DNA of 64,000 bases, taken from NCBI RefSeq assembly GCF_000152985.1, contig NZ_CH672395.1, positions 2,879,195 through 2,943,194 of the forward strand, in the 5' to 3' direction. The first letter of the stretch is position 1; each line of letters starts with the position of its first letter. Shown piece after piece: positions 18,646 through 28,499 of the stretch. This stretch comes from Leeuwenhoekiella blandensis MED217. Its GTDB lineage: Bacteria; Bacteroidota; Bacteroidia; Flavobacteriales; Flavobacteriaceae. The notes under the pieces were generated by a model. The model was not told where the DNA came from. It was given only the letters and a program-made list of their open reading frames with translations, and did no database searches. The translations under genes were made by a program, and so were the position numbers.

Positions 18646-19931
18646 AACTTACCGAATAAAGCGTTTCGAAAAATAAGCAACAATACCAACAAATACAGCA
18701 CATAACTTAGAAAATGTCCCATTGCTGCGCCCACAAAACCGTAATCCTGAATAAAGAAGACGCTACTAAAATAAATAATACTCAGCGAGAGCACTTGCGT
18801 ACCTATAAAAAGCCAGAATTTATTTTTTGCTAGCATTTGGTAGGCGATCACCAAACTTGCGACTCTAAAGAAATCACCCGCCAACTGCCAGATAAAAACA
18901 GGCTGCATATCTAAGAAAGAAGGACTGTAAACCAGCCGGATAATCCAAGTTTTTATAAAGAACAGAACGATCAATCCCGCTCCAAATAGTGGCAAAAACG
19001 TCTTGTAAAACCGAAATACTTCAGCTCTGAATTCCCTTTTTGATGTCGCAGCAGACAGTTTCGGTAAAATGTAAAGTGTAAGCAAGGTAGTCGCGAACAT
19101 TAAATAATAATCAGACAACCGAAGCATCGCATCCCAATATCCTGCATTTTCTAGTCCGTCAACTGCAATAATTTCTTGGCGAATCGCGATGTACACCCAA
19201 GGAGAAACAATTGCAGAAAACAGGGTCATTCCGCCGTAAGAAGCTAATCTTTTAAGCATAGAGCCATCAATCTGTTCTTGAAGCAATTCCCTAAAAAGAC
19301 GTTGCTTTTTAAAAACAGTGCTCAGCGTAATGAGTAAACCAATACCCGCACTTAGCACCACGGCGAGCATCGCCCCATAAAGCTGATAGTTGACAATTAA
19401 TATCACGCTAAGTGCTACACCGGCCACGTTGGTGATACTGTTGATCAGAATTACTTTTTTGTAATTGCCAATGCCGTTAATGATGTTGAGCATTAAAGCA
19501 TTGAGTGTAAAAAACGGTAACACCACTGCAAACACCTTGATGATCGTGGTGTAATTTATTTTAGCATTAAAAACTTGGGTATTGATGACAGAAGCCGTAA
19601 AAAAGAGCGAAACACCCAAAAATACCGAAGCTAGAAAACCGACTTTCAAAACCGTACTTATCAGTTTTTGTAACCGGGTTTTATCTGTTTTGAATTCGGC
19701 GCTGTATTTGATCACACCGTTGCTGATGCCCAATTGTCCTATACTTTGCACCGAGCTTATAAAATTGCGTAAATCGCCAAGTACCGCCATCCCGGTCGAC
19801 CCCAAATAAAAGGCAATAAGTTTTGACGTTACAAGTCCGCAAACCAAGCGCACACCAACACCCACAGCATTAAACGAACTGACTTTAAGCAGAACATGTT
19901 GCGCGATAAGTTGGCGTAAAAATTTAAGCAT
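18639..19931 (-). CDS. Polysaccharide flippase (Wzx / MVF-MATE superfamily)
   Basis: 430 residues, about twelve to fourteen hydrophobic helices. The opening AVGVGVRLVCGLVTSKLIAFYLGSTGMAVLGDL is typical of Wzx/RfbX oligosaccharide flippases of the WzxE-like group. It would carry the lipid-linked repeat unit across the inner membrane. It lies between the aminotransferase gene (8-bp overlap) and the acyltransferase gene in one coupled minus-strand run. The wzxE-fdtB-fdtA type gene association is known from enterobacterial common-antigen and Fuc4N/Fuc3N loci and fits here. Confidence 0.82.
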   Translation of the reverse strand: MLKFLRQLIAQHVLLKVSSFNAVGVGVRLVCGLVTSKLIAFYLGSTGMAVLGDLRNFISSVQSIGQLGISNGVIKYSAEFKTDKTRLQKLISTVLKVGFLASVFLGVSLFFTASVINTQVFNAKINYTTIIKVFAVVLPFFTLNALMLNIINGIGNYKKVILINSITNVAGVALSVILIVNYQLYGAMLAVVLSAGIGLLITLSTVFKKQRLFRELLQEQIDGSMLKRLASYGGMTLFSAIVSPWVYIAIRQEIIAVDGLENAGYWDAMLRLSDYYLMFATTLLTLYILPKLSAATSKREFRAEVFRFYKTFLPLFGAGLIVLFFIKTWIIRLVYSPSFLDMQPVFIWQLAGDFFRVASLVIAYQMLAKNKFWLFIGTQVLSLSIIYFSSVFFIQDYGFVGAAMGHFLSYVLYLLVLLLIFRNALFGKLC

Positions 19932-21024
19932 TATACCTATTTAAAACGCTGATGATTTGAGTCACTGCTTCAGCATCTAAAGTTGGATTCGAAGGAATAC
20001 TCACGCAGGTCTGGGCTACCTTTTCGGTTAGCGGAAATTTCAAATGATTATGGGCTTTCAATGCTTTTTGCTGATACGGCGGAATGGCATAATGCACTCC
20101 AAAACCGATTTCAGAATATTTCAAATAATCGAGGAAATGCTCCCGGTTTTCTACCAAAACGACAAAGAGATGAAAAACGTGCTGCGCTGAAGTATCCCAA
20201 AACGGCAAAGTGATTTTCGGATTCTTGATTTCAGCGAGATAACGTGTGGCGATCGCTCTGCGTTGCAGATTGTCAGCATTCAAGTTTTTCAGTTTTTCAC
20301 TTAAAAAAGCCGCTTGCAAAGTATCTAGACGCGAATTGAAACCGGCATAGCTATTTTCAGCAAAAGAGGTTCTCCCGTAATTTCGTAGACTTTTAATTAC
20401 CGTCATCAAAGCTTCGTCATTAGAAGTTACTGCTCCGCCGTCTCCCAATGCTCCTAGATTTTTAGTAGGGTAAAAACTGAAAGCTGCCGCATCACCAAAA
20501 CTCCCTGCTTTCTTAGTATCCAAAGTGGCTCCGTGCGCTTGAGCCGCATCTTCGATAAACAATAAATTGTGCTTTTGAGCATAAGCTGCAACAGCTGTTA
20601 CCGGACCTAGTTGCCCGTACAAATGCGTGATCAAGATTGCTTTTATAGACGAATCAGGCTCGGGTAACTGCTCTAAATCTATATTGAAGGTGGACGTTTC
20701 AATCTCGACAAAAACCGGTTTTAAACCCGCGTGCATTACGGCTAGAACGGTCGCGATATATGAATTGGCTGCCAGCAAAATTCCGTTGCCCTCCTGCAGT
20801 TTCCCTAGTTGTTTATAGCCTTCAAAAATCAATTGAAGCGCATCAAACCCATTGCCTGTTCCTAAACAGTAGTTGGCACCACAGAAGTCAGCAAACTCAT
20901 GTTCAAACCGGGTCACGGCCTCACCAAGAATATAATCGCCTTGGTGCAGCGTTTCTTTAAAAGCAGCCGTAAGTGCTTCTTCGTAAGGCGCATTGAGTTT
21001 CTTTAAATCTAAAAATGGAATCAT
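19924..21024 (-). CDS. DegT/DnrJ/EryC1 sugar aminotransferase (FdtB/QdtB-like)
   Basis: 366 residues, the usual length. The PLP Schiff-base lysine is K188 in FSFYPTKNLGALGDGG and the aspartate is D159 in FIEDAAQAHGA. The N-terminal IPFLDLKKLNAPYEEAL and HLYGQLGP are diagnostic of sugar aminotransferases. With the ketoisomerase at 14995-15387 it would make a dTDP-3-amino-3,6-dideoxyhexose from the 3-keto intermediate (inference). The glucose-1-phosphate thymidylyltransferase and dehydratase needed upstream are not in the window. The stop overlaps the flippase start and the start overlaps the GNAT stop (ATGA). Confidence 0.86.
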   Translation of the reverse strand: MIPFLDLKKLNAPYEEALTAAFKETLHQGDYILGEAVTRFEHEFADFCGANYCLGTGNGFDALQLIFEGYKQLGKLQEGNGILLAANSYIATVLAVMHAGLKPVFVEIETSTFNIDLEQLPEPDSSIKAILITHLYGQLGPVTAVAAYAQKHNLLFIEDAAQAHGATLDTKKAGSFGDAAAFSFYPTKNLGALGDGGAVTSNDEALMTVIKSLRNYGRTSFAENSYAGFNSRLDTLQAAFLSEKLKNLNADNLQRRAIATRYLAEIKNPKITLPFWDTSAQHVFHLFVVLVENREHFLDYLKYSEIGFGVHYAIPPYQQKALKAHNHLKFPLTEKVAQTCVSIPSNPTLDAEAVTQIISVLNRYNA

Positions 21025-22022
21025 ATTACAACATTTTCAAGTTTAAAGCTGTTTTTCGTCTGCAACCTATAGGTACGCTGAATTCTGGTGCGTGCGCCAA
21101 AGGTTTCTTTCCAAAACTGTAAGCCAGCGTTGAGTTTGTTTCCTGCCTGCTCATTTGAAGTCCCAAAATCGAAATACCATTTATGAGAAAATCGTTCCTC
21201 GATCAATTGCTGAAATAAGAAGTCTAAAGCGCCTTGTTTTTTACCTTCAGGAGTTGCTGAAATATATTGCACGTGCGCCACCACTTGCGTTTCAAAAATA
21301 GTCGCACCTGCCAAAAGTTGGTGCTGCGCATCTCGCACTTCAAATTGATGAATATTGTATTTAAAACGCTTTGCAAGACTTGTAATTTCTTCTAAAGAAT
21401 GTGTGGGTTCGGCATCATGCTGTGCCTCAAGGTTCGGGATGAGCACTTGATTCCAAAAGGGTTCAAAATCGGTAGTTTTTTCAACCGAAAATCCAGCTTT
21501 TACAGCTTGATTCACCGCATGTTTTCGCGAACTATTCAACGGAATACGATTGCGGTAATCGATCACTGCAGCGGTCTCAGCCTTAATGAGTTTAGCTTCC
21601 GTAAGAAAAAGAAGGTAATCCAGTTCGTCTCCCGGTAACTCCTGATAAAATTGCGGCAACATTTTAAGCTCGAGCTCTTCAATTCCGCTTTGCGAAAGAA
21701 AACCAAGAAGTTCTTGAAACAACTCCATGACTTCTTTCAGTCTAATTTCAGCATCTAAAACGAGTCCGCCATATGTCAAACCTTGATGCGAATAAAGCGT
21801 AGCTCCCACCCGATTTGCCGGTAATACTGCACGCAGTTTTTCCTCCTTAAAAATCAATAAACTGAAATCTTCAAAGCGGTCTTGATGGTATTCTATAAAA
21901 TCCCGATGAAACAAAAAAGACGTGTTTTTTGAGCCTTTATAGGTTCCGTTTAAAGATGCTACAAAACGATCCCAGCGCGATTTGTATTCCTTAGCATACG
22001 GTATGATCTGATACTTTGACAA
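21021..22022 (-). CDS. FemAB/GNAT-like acyltransferase
   Basis: 333 residues with the double-GNAT layout of FemAB-type proteins found in polysaccharide clusters. Visible features are WDRFVASLNGTYKGSKNTSFLFHRDFIEYHQDRF near the start (the usual conserved opening) and LLAGATIFETQVVAHVQYISATPEGKKQGALDFLFQQLIEE in the second domain, ending YFDFGTSNEQAG. The start is TTG at 22020-22022; no ATG is available upstream of the conserved opening. In this position the likely role is N-acylation of the amino sugar made by the neighbouring aminotransferase, since no hexapeptide FdtC-type acetyltransferase is present (inference). Confidence 0.75.
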   Translation of the reverse strand: MSKYQIIPYAKEYKSRWDRFVASLNGTYKGSKNTSFLFHRDFIEYHQDRFEDFSLLIFKEEKLRAVLPANRVGATLYSHQGLTYGGLVLDAEIRLKEVMELFQELLGFLSQSGIEELELKMLPQFYQELPGDELDYLLFLTEAKLIKAETAAVIDYRNRIPLNSSRKHAVNQAVKAGFSVEKTTDFEPFWNQVLIPNLEAQHDAEPTHSLEEITSLAKRFKYNIHQFEVRDAQHQLLAGATIFETQVVAHVQYISATPEGKKQGALDFLFQQLIEERFSHKWYFDFGTSNEQAGNKLNAGLQFWKETFGARTRIQRTYRLQTKNSFKLENVVI

Positions 22023-22072
22023 GGTGAAATTTTAAGGAAAAATACAAAAAAACAAAGCGGAATTAGTTCATA

Positions 22073-22106
22073 AAAAAAGCACCTCCAATTAAGGAAGTGC
22101 TTTTTC
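22073..22106 (-). terminator. Intrinsic terminator between typA and the polysaccharide run
   Basis: AAAAAGCACcTCC / GGAaGTGCTTTTT forms a 12-13 bp stem with one mismatch, flanked by A and T runs, so it could work in both directions. It lies 21 bp after the typA stop. Confidence 0.8.
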
Positions 22107-22126
22107 AGTCATTTATTCGCTTGCGC

Positions 22127-23923
22127 TTAGATCGCTTTGCTGCGCTTGCGCTCGTTTTCTGTAAGTAAAATTTTACGTAAACGTAAGTGATTTGGCGTTA
22201 CTTCAACGTACTCATCTTTTTGAATATATTCTAAGGCTTCTTCTAAGCTGAATTTAATAGCAGGAACAATTTTGGCCTTGTCATCTGCACCCGAAGAACG
22301 TACGTTAGAAAGTTTTTTGGTCTTAGTGATGTTCACGGTCATATCATCTTGACGTGAGTTTTCACCAATTACCTGACCTTCATAAATATCTTCACCCGGA
22401 TCAACGAAGAAACGACCACGATCCTGAAGTTTATCGATAGAATAAGGAATTGCTGTACCTTTTTCCATAGAAACTAATGAACCATTCAAACGCTCAGGAA
22501 TACCTCCTTTTAATGGCTGATATTCTTTATAACGGTGCGCCATAATCGCCTCACCAGCAGTTGCAGTCAATAATTGATTACGTAAACCAATGATACCACG
22601 CGATGGAATGATAAACTCACAAACCATACGGTCACCTTTAGCTTCCATACTCAACATCTCCCCTTTTCTCAAGGTTACAAATTCAACCGCTTTACCAGAA
22701 ACATTCTCCGGTAAATCGATCGTTAATTCTTCAACCGGCTCACATTTAACGCCATCAATCTCTTTAATGATAACTTGTGGCTGACCGATTTGAAGTTCGT
22801 ATCCTTCACGACGCATCGTCTCGATCAAAACAGATAAGTGCAATACCCCACGACCGTAAACCATAAATTTATCGGCACTGTCTGTCTCCTCAACACGTAA
22901 TGCAAGGTTTTTCTCTAATTCTTTAGTCAGACGATCTTTGATGTGACGTGAAGTCACAAATTTTCCGTCTTTCCCGAAGAAAGGTGAATCGTTGATCGTG
23001 AACAACATACTCATCGTAGGCTCATCGATCGCGATGGTTTTAAGCGCTTCAGGATTTTCAAAATCGGCAACAGTATCACCAATCTCAAAACCTTCAAGAC
23101 CTACAAGAGCACAAATATCTCCTGCCTGAACTTCGCTTACTTTAATACGCCCAAGACCTTCAAAAGTGTGTAATTCTTTGATACGTGTCTTCTTGATCGT
23201 TCCGTCACGTTTTACAAGAGATACTTGCATATTCTCTTTCAAAGTACCACGCTGTAAACGACCAATCGCGATACGACCGGTAAATGAAGAGTAGTCTAAC
23301 GAAGTGATCAACATTTGCACCGTACCTTCTTCGATTTTAGGAGAAGGAATGTGCTCCATCACCATATCAAGAAGTGGCTCAATATTTTCAGTTGGCTTTT
23401 GCCAGTCGTCACTCATCCAGTTGTTCTTTGCAGAACCATAAACGGTTGGAAAATCCAACTGCCACTCTTCTGCACCCAACTCAAACATCAAGTCAAAAAC
23501 TTTCTCGTGAACTTCTTCCGGAGTACAGTTTTCTTTATCTACTTTATTGACAACCACACAAGGTTTTAGACCTAAGTCAATCGCTTTTTGAAGTACAAAA
23601 CGCGTCTGCGGCATAGGACCTTCAAAGGCATCTACAAGAAGTAAAACCCCGTCTGCCATATTTAAAACACGCTCTACCTCACCACCAAAGTCGGCGTGAC
23701 CAGGAGTATCAATAATATTGATCTTAGTATCCTTGTAGGTTACAGAAACGTTCTTTGAAGTAATGGTAATACCACGTTCACGCTCAAGATCATTGTTATC
23801 AAGAATGAGGTCACCGGTGTTTTCGTTTTCACGAAACAACTGGCAATGGTACATAATTTTGTCTACCAAAGTAGTCTTACCGTGGTCAACGTGCGCGATA
23901 ATCGCAATGTTTTTAATATCCAT
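22127..23923 (-). CDS. typA: Ribosome-associated GTPase TypA/BipA
   Basis: 598 residues, full family length. The G domain has G1 AHVDHGKTT at residues 10-18, G3 [14 protein letters not shown] and G4 VVNKVDKEN, with the following EF-Tu domain 2-like region and BipA-specific C-terminal domains (VFVEHRLMAH-like [41 protein letters not shown]). TypA binds 70S ribosomes at the EF-G site and helps ribosome assembly under cold or other stress. It is a single-gene unit, with a TATATTTG box upstream and an intrinsic terminator downstream. Confidence 0.97.
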   Translation of the reverse strand: MDIKNIAIIAHVDHGKTTLVDKIMYHCQLFRENENTGDLILDNNDLERERGITITSKNVSVTYKDTKINIIDTPGHADFGGEVERVLNMADGVLLLVDAFEGPMPQTRFVLQKAIDLGLKPCVVVNKVDKENCTPEEVHEKVFDLMFELGAEEWQLDFPTVYGSAKNNWMSDDWQKPTENIEPLLDMVMEHIPSPKIEEGTVQMLITSLDYSSFTGRIAIGRLQRGTLKENMQVSLVKRDGTIKKTRIKELHTFEGLGRIKVSEVQAGDICALVGLEGFEIGDTVADFENPEALKTIAIDEPTMSMLFTINDSPFFGKDGKFVTSRHIKDRLTKELEKNLALRVEETDSADKFMVYGRGVLHLSVLIETMRREGYELQIGQPQVIIKEIDGVKCEPVEELTIDLPENVSGKAVEFVTLRKGEMLSMEAKGDRMVCEFIIPSRGIIGLRNQLLTATAGEAIMAHRYKEYQPLKGGIPERLNGSLVSMEKGTAIPYSIDKLQDRGRFFVDPGEDIYEGQVIGENSRQDDMTVNITKTKKLSNVRSSGADDKAKIVPAIKFSLEEALEYIQKDEYVEVTPNHLRLRKILLTENERKRSKAI

Positions 23924-23944
23924 AGAGGCCTTATTTTAAGGGCG

Positions 23945-23952
23945 CAAATATA
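23945..23952 (-). promoter_or_regulatory. Candidate -7 box of typA
   Basis: TATATTTG on the minus strand matches TAnnTTTG and lies 22-29 bp upstream of the typA start. Confidence 0.55.
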
Positions 23953-24202
23953 GTGGTAATTAATGGATTATTAGCGACTTATTCCTATAATGTTTTAAGT
24001 GCCTGAAAAAGGCTTACAAAACCTGTAATATTTTGATTTTCAAGGTTAAAATACAACTGATTTTTGATGTTTACTTAACGTCATTTCTATTGAAATCAGA
24101 CAGAACATCGCTTCAACATTCCTAAAAGACGCATTGAAAAGCGGTTCTTTCAAAAACATAATCTTGTACAAAGCCGTATCTTTACCGCCTAAATATATAC
24201 TG

Positions 24203-25018
24203 ATGAAACTTTCAAATATTCCTAAAATAAAACATACTGACGGTAATAACTTTTTCTTGCTAGCAGGCCCCTGCGCGATCGAAGGTGAAGAGATGGCGTT
24301 GCGCATCGCTGAAGAGATCGTGAGCATTACCGATAAATTGAAAATCCCATACGTTTTTAAAGGAAGTTTTAAAAAAGCCAACCGCAGCCGGATCGATAGC
24401 TTTACCGGAATTGGCGATGAAAAAGCACTGAAGATCTTACGCAAAGTTTCAGAGACTTTTGATGTTCCTACCGTAACCGATATTCACGTGAATGAAGACG
24501 CTGCAATGGCTGCAGAATATGTAGATGTGTTACAAATCCCTGCATTCTTAGTACGTCAAACCGATCTGGTGGTCGCTGCTGCAGAAACAGGAAAAGTAGT
24601 CAACTTGAAAAAAGGACAATTTATGAGTCCGGAAGCGATGAAACACGCTGTGACCAAAGTGACCGATACCGGTAACGAAAATGTGTGGATCACAGACCGC
24701 GGGACGATGTTTGGTTACCAGGATCTCATTGTTGATTTTAGAGGGATTCCTACTATGAAAAGTTATGCACCCACCGTGCTTGACGTAACGCACAGTTTGC
24801 AACAGCCTAACCAAAGTAACGGCGTGACCGGTGGTCGCCCGGAATTAATCGGTACGATGGCCAAAGCAGGTATTGCTGCGGGAGTTGACGGTTTGTTCAT
24901 CGAGACGCATTTTGATCCTAAAAATGCAAAAAGTGATGGTGCCAATATGCTTGATCTAAGTTTATTGGAAGGCTTGTTGACCAAGCTCGTCGCGATACGC
25001 AAAGTGGTGATCGAATAA
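24203..25018 (+). CDS. kdsA: 3-deoxy-8-phosphooctulonate synthase KdsA
   Basis: 271 residues from ATG 24203; the open frame extends 23 codons upstream from a TTG but that extension is not family-like. KdsA condenses phosphoenolpyruvate with arabinose 5-phosphate to make KDO-8-phosphate for the lipopolysaccharide inner core. Conserved segments are visible: LAGPCAIEGE, FKGSFKKANRSR, TDIHVNEDA, VDVLQIPAFL(C/V)RQTDL, KKGQFMSPEAM, TDRGTMFGYQDLIVD, and the C-terminal DGLFIETHFDPKNAKSDG. It has its own strong terminator. Presence of KdsA agrees with a KDO-containing outer membrane. Confidence 0.96.
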   Translation: MKLSNIPKIKHTDGNNFFLLAGPCAIEGEEMALRIAEEIVSITDKLKIPYVFKGSFKKANRSRIDSFTGIGDEKALKILRKVSETFDVPTVTDIHVNEDAAMAAEYVDVLQIPAFLVRQTDLVVAAAETGKVVNLKKGQFMSPEAMKHAVTKVTDTGNENVWITDRGTMFGYQDLIVDFRGIPTMKSYAPTVLDVTHSLQQPNQSNGVTGGRPELIGTMAKAGIAAGVDGLFIETHFDPKNAKSDGANMLDLSLLEGLLTKLVAIRKVVIE

Positions 25019-25057
25019 AAAGTTTCGGTTTTAACAGAATTCATATTTGATAATTCT

Positions 25058-25099
25058 AAGGTTCTTCAAGGCGTCGCTTTTGAAGAACCTTTATTTTTT
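25058..25099 (+). terminator. Intrinsic terminator of kdsA
   Basis: A 12-bp perfect stem AAGGTTCTTCAA / TTGAAGAACCTT with a 10-nt loop is followed by TATTTTTTC, 39 bp after the kdsA stop. Confidence 0.85.
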
Positions 25100-25226
25100 C
25101 AATCCTATTCTGATAAATTATTAAAATGGAAAGCCTTTCCGCATTATGCACTAAAAATGTAAACGCTAGCAATTCAGCAGTAAACTAAATTCTTAGTACA
25201 TTTAGATGCAATCAAAAGACATAATT

Positions 25227-27119
25227 ATGAAATACTTACGCCTTCCGGCAGTTGTAGCCTTAACTGCATTAAGCCTTTTTTCGTGTTCCGACGAACCTAA
25301 AGAAACTCCGCTTACTATTGGTAATCTTGAACTTTCTGAAACCAAACCATCACCGGGTGATAGTCTAAAAATAGCCTACACTTCAAAAGATTCTCTAGCT
25401 CCTGAAGCTTTTTATGTATATACCGTAGCCTCATCGGCGTATCCTGTAGATCTTAATCTGGTTAAGGATGGTGAGCGTTATACCGAGGCTATCAAAATAC
25501 CGGATTCTGCAGATGGTTTGATCTTCAACTTTAAGGTTGGGGAGAAATATGAAGCAAATGACGAAAAAGGATATTCGGTAAATTTATATGATAACGAGGG
25601 CGAACTATTACCTGAAAGTGAATCAAGTGTAACCTATTACAAAGCCACCAGAGGTGCTGATTACGGAATCAAATACGATCGTGAAGATGCCGCAGCCTTA
25701 TTAAAAGAAAACTGGAGTAAACATCCTGACAACCTAACGTATCTCTATGTAATAAGTATTGGAGATAAAACTTTTGCTGATTCAATTTATGATGCAAAGC
25801 TGGCCTCTCTATCGGCTAAAGAGGATTTGGCGGAAGACGACTATAGCGATTTGATCACGATTTACAATGTAAAAAAAGACAAAGCAGCTTTAGATTCTAT
25901 TACTCCGATTATCGTAGCAAAATATCCTCAAGGAGATCAGGCACAGCGCGCTTATTATCAAAAAATCTATGAGGCCAAATCGCTCGAAGATAAAGAGGCT
26001 ATTGCTGCAGAATTTGAAGCGGCTGGTGGTGTAGCTTCTAACTACGGAAATTATATGTACTCTGCCTTAGCCCAAGCAGAATTGGCTGAAGGAAATATTG
26101 ACAAGTTTAAAGAAGCTGCAGAAAAAATGAGTGCAGCATCTAACAAAGCAAGCCTATATAATAACGTGGCTTGGAATATGGCCGAAAAAGGAGAAAACCT
26201 TGAATTGGCCGAAGAATTATCGAAAACCTCTCTAGAACTTGTAGACGAACAAAAATCAGATAAACCTAACTACTACACGACAAAGCAGTTTGAACAGAGC
26301 TTAGCTTCTACCAAAGCCATGTATTCTGACACCTACGGCTTTATTTTATTTCAACAAGGAAAGATTAAAGAGGCGATCGCTGCTCAGGAAGTAGCCGTTG
26401 CAGACCGCGCAACCGCAGACGTGACCGAACGTTACCTACAATTTTTGACTGCTGATGAGCAATATGATAAAGTAGTTGAAAAAGCAACCGAATACATCAA
26501 AGACGGAAAAGGCACTGCAGCGACTAAAGACTACTTAAAAACCGCATATGCTGCAACTGATCAAGAGGAAGACTTTGAAAGCTATTTGAGCGGACTCGAA
26601 AAAATAGCACACGATAAGGCTTTAGCCGAATTGAAAAAAGAAATGCTTGATGAAGAAGCGCCAAGCTTCAGTCTCAAGAATCTTAAAGGCGAAGAAATCG
26701 CATTGGCTGATTTAAAAGGAAAAACCGTGGTTCTTGACTTCTGGGCAACCTGGTGCGGACCGTGTAAAATCTCGTTCCCGGGAATGCAAAAAGCAGTGAC
26801 CAAATATGCTGATAACGATCAGGTTGAATTCTTATTCATCGATACTTGGGAAAGCACCAGCGGTGAAGCCCGTGAAAAAGGAGTGACTGATTTTATCACT
26901 TCTAATGAATATACCTTTAATGTACTTATGGATACGCCCAAAGAAGAAGGAAGCCGGGAATATGATGTGGTTTCTGCTTACGAAGTTGACGGAATTCCAA
27001 CCAAATTTGTAGTAGGCCCAGACGGAAAAATCAAATTTAAAGCTGTTGGTTTTGATGGTAATACAGACGGTCTCGTTGAAGAACTTGATATGATGATCGC
27101 ATTGGCTGCCGGGCAGTAA
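25227..27119 (+). CDS. TlpA-like thioredoxin-fold lipoprotein with large N-terminal region
   Basis: 630 residues from ATG 25227 (MKYLRLP...), which gives a lipobox FSC; the open frame starts seven codons earlier. The N-terminal ~480 residues contain a beta-rich region followed by helical repeats rich in Ala/Glu (LAQAELAEGNIDKFKEAAEK). The last ~150 residues are an AhpC/TSA-TlpA thioredoxin domain: APSFSLKNLKGEEIALADLKGKTVVLDFWATWCGPCK with the redox CGPC, then DGIPTKFVVGPDGKIKFK with the cis-proline. It should act in the periplasm as a disulfide reductase or peroxide-linked thiol protein. Such long-headed TlpA lipoproteins are common in Bacteroidota. Start confirmed by the lipobox; a terminator follows the stop. 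Confidence 0.85.
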   Translation: MKYLRLPAVVALTALSLFSCSDEPKETPLTIGNLELSETKPSPGDSLKIAYTSKDSLAPEAFYVYTVASSAYPVDLNLVKDGERYTEAIKIPDSADGLIFNFKVGEKYEANDEKGYSVNLYDNEGELLPESESSVTYYKATRGADYGIKYDREDAAALLKENWSKHPDNLTYLYVISIGDKTFADSIYDAKLASLSAKEDLAEDDYSDLITIYNVKKDKAALDSITPIIVAKYPQGDQAQRAYYQKIYEAKSLEDKEAIAAEFEAAGGVASNYGNYMYSALAQAELAEGNIDKFKEAAEKMSAASNKASLYNNVAWNMAEKGENLELAEELSKTSLELVDEQKSDKPNYYTTKQFEQSLASTKAMYSDTYGFILFQQGKIKEAIAAQEVAVADRATADVTERYLQFLTADEQYDKVVEKATEYIKDGKGTAATKDYLKTAYAATDQEEDFESYLSGLEKIAHDKALAELKKEMLDEEAPSFSLKNLKGEEIALADLKGKTVVLDFWATWCGPCKISFPGMQKAVTKYADNDQVEFLFIDTWESTSGEAREKGVTDFITSNEYTFNVLMDTPKEEGSREYDVVSAYEVDGIPTKFVVGPDGKIKFKAVGFDGNTDGLVEELDMMIALAAGQ

Positions 27120-27142
27120 ATTTGATTTAAACTTAAATATTG

Positions 27143-27181
27143 AAAAAATCCGTGTTTGAATATCAGACACGGATTTTTTTT
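27143..27181 (+). terminator. Intrinsic terminator of the thioredoxin lipoprotein gene
   Basis: The stem AAAAATCCGTGT / ACACGGATTTTT, extended by TGA/TCA-type pairing in the loop region, is followed by a T run, 23 bp after the stop. The flanking A run means it could also serve the convergent DUF1801 gene. Confidence 0.85.
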
Positions 27182-27192
27182 ATGTTGTAAAA

Positions 27193-27543
27193 CTAACCTC
27201 TACAGATTTTGCGGAGTTGTTCAAGAAAATAAATAATAACCTCAGCATCGATATCTTCTACCCCTTTGTAACGCAGAGACCTCAACCGCTTTCTCCCCTC
27301 ACCTGCAACCAAATGCCCTTCGGGATCATTCAGGTCTGTGCCGTAAACAAAACTCAAATCCACAAAACGCTTTCTAAAATTCAGAAAACAAAACATCTTT
27401 CCGTTTAAGTAATAGAAAGGTAAGTTCCATTTATAAAGCAGTTCTGCTTCAGGAGCAGTGTGCGCTATAAGCACTTGCAACTCGAGCAGCACGCTCTTAA
27501 ACGGTTCTGGCTTAGATAGAATGTAGGCTTCTGCAGGTTTCAT
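27193..27543 (-). CDS. DUF1801 (YdhG-like) protein
   Basis: 116 residues, single DUF1801 domain: the opening PAEAYILSKPEPFKSVLLELQVLIAHTAPEAELLYKWNLPFYYLNGKMFCFLN is characteristic, with the P-F-Y core and a C-terminal basic RKRLRSLRYKGVEDID. Members adopt a small alpha/beta fold of unknown biochemical function. It converges with the thioredoxin gene across the terminator and diverges from the interrupted outer-membrane gene. Confidence 0.8.
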   Translation of the reverse strand: MKPAEAYILSKPEPFKSVLLELQVLIAHTAPEAELLYKWNLPFYYLNGKMFCFLNFRKRFVDLSFVYGTDLNDPEGHLVAGEGRKRLRSLRYKGVEDIDAEVIIYFLEQLRKICRG

Positions 27544-28495
27544 TTCAGCAATATTTAAAACTTGTGAAAAACTTAAAAAAATCTTTCAAAAACATTAAAA
27601 AACTATTAATACTTCTGTTTTAAAGGTGTTTTTTAGAAAATTCCCCCTATTTTTCCAATTCTTCGATAACCCTAACCCATTTTGTGAATGATCAAAAACT
27701 ACGTTTGTTTTACACTGTTAACGGCTTTGATGCTCCCTATTTTAAGTTTTGGTCAAACTAAAGATAAACCAAAACTAGAACTCGGCGGCGCCCTAAGATT
27801 CAATTATGTCTACTCCTCTTGGAAAGAAGAACAGAAAACCAAAGGTGGCGAATTGGGCTACGATATGTTTCGCATCAATGCCAAAGCTTCTTATAAAAAG
27901 GTTTTTCTCAACGCCGAATATCGACTGTACTCAGAAGCATTTGGTGGCGGATTTTTAAAGCAAGGTTGGGTTGGCTATCAATTTTCTGAAAAAGATGAAC
28001 TGCACGCCGGTCTGGTCTATGTCCCGTTTGGGATCAAGCAATACAATTCGCACAACTGGTTTTTCAACATTACGTATTACGCCGGTTTAGAAGATGACCA
28101 CGATATGGGCTTAAAGTATTTGCACACCGGAACAGATTGGGAATATGCGATTGCGTTTCTAAAAAATGCCGAAGAACTCAATTTTGGCGGAGATGTTGAA
28201 AATGATTCCAGCCGATATTCTTACGATGTGGTGGGCAGAAATAAAGAAACCAATCAATTTAATATAAAACTGGTGCGCAAACTGGGTGCAACTGTTAAAC
28301 ACCGTATAGGATTTTCTGGGCAGTACGGTAGTTTGTACAATATTGACACAGACTCCAACGGTGATCATTATGCACTTGCGCTACACTATGAAGTCGATTG
28401 GAATACGTGGAATTTAAAGACTGAAGCGATCACCGTGGCGCATAATCCCAATAATGAACCGGGACAATCAAATGACATCATACAAATGGGTGCCT

Positions 28496-28499
28496 ACGG
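28496..28499. repeat. Target-site duplication, left copy (ACGG)
   Basis: ACGG directly precedes the left inverted repeat and is repeated at 30129-30132 directly after the right one. Removing one copy plus the element restores the reading frame. Confidence 0.85.
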
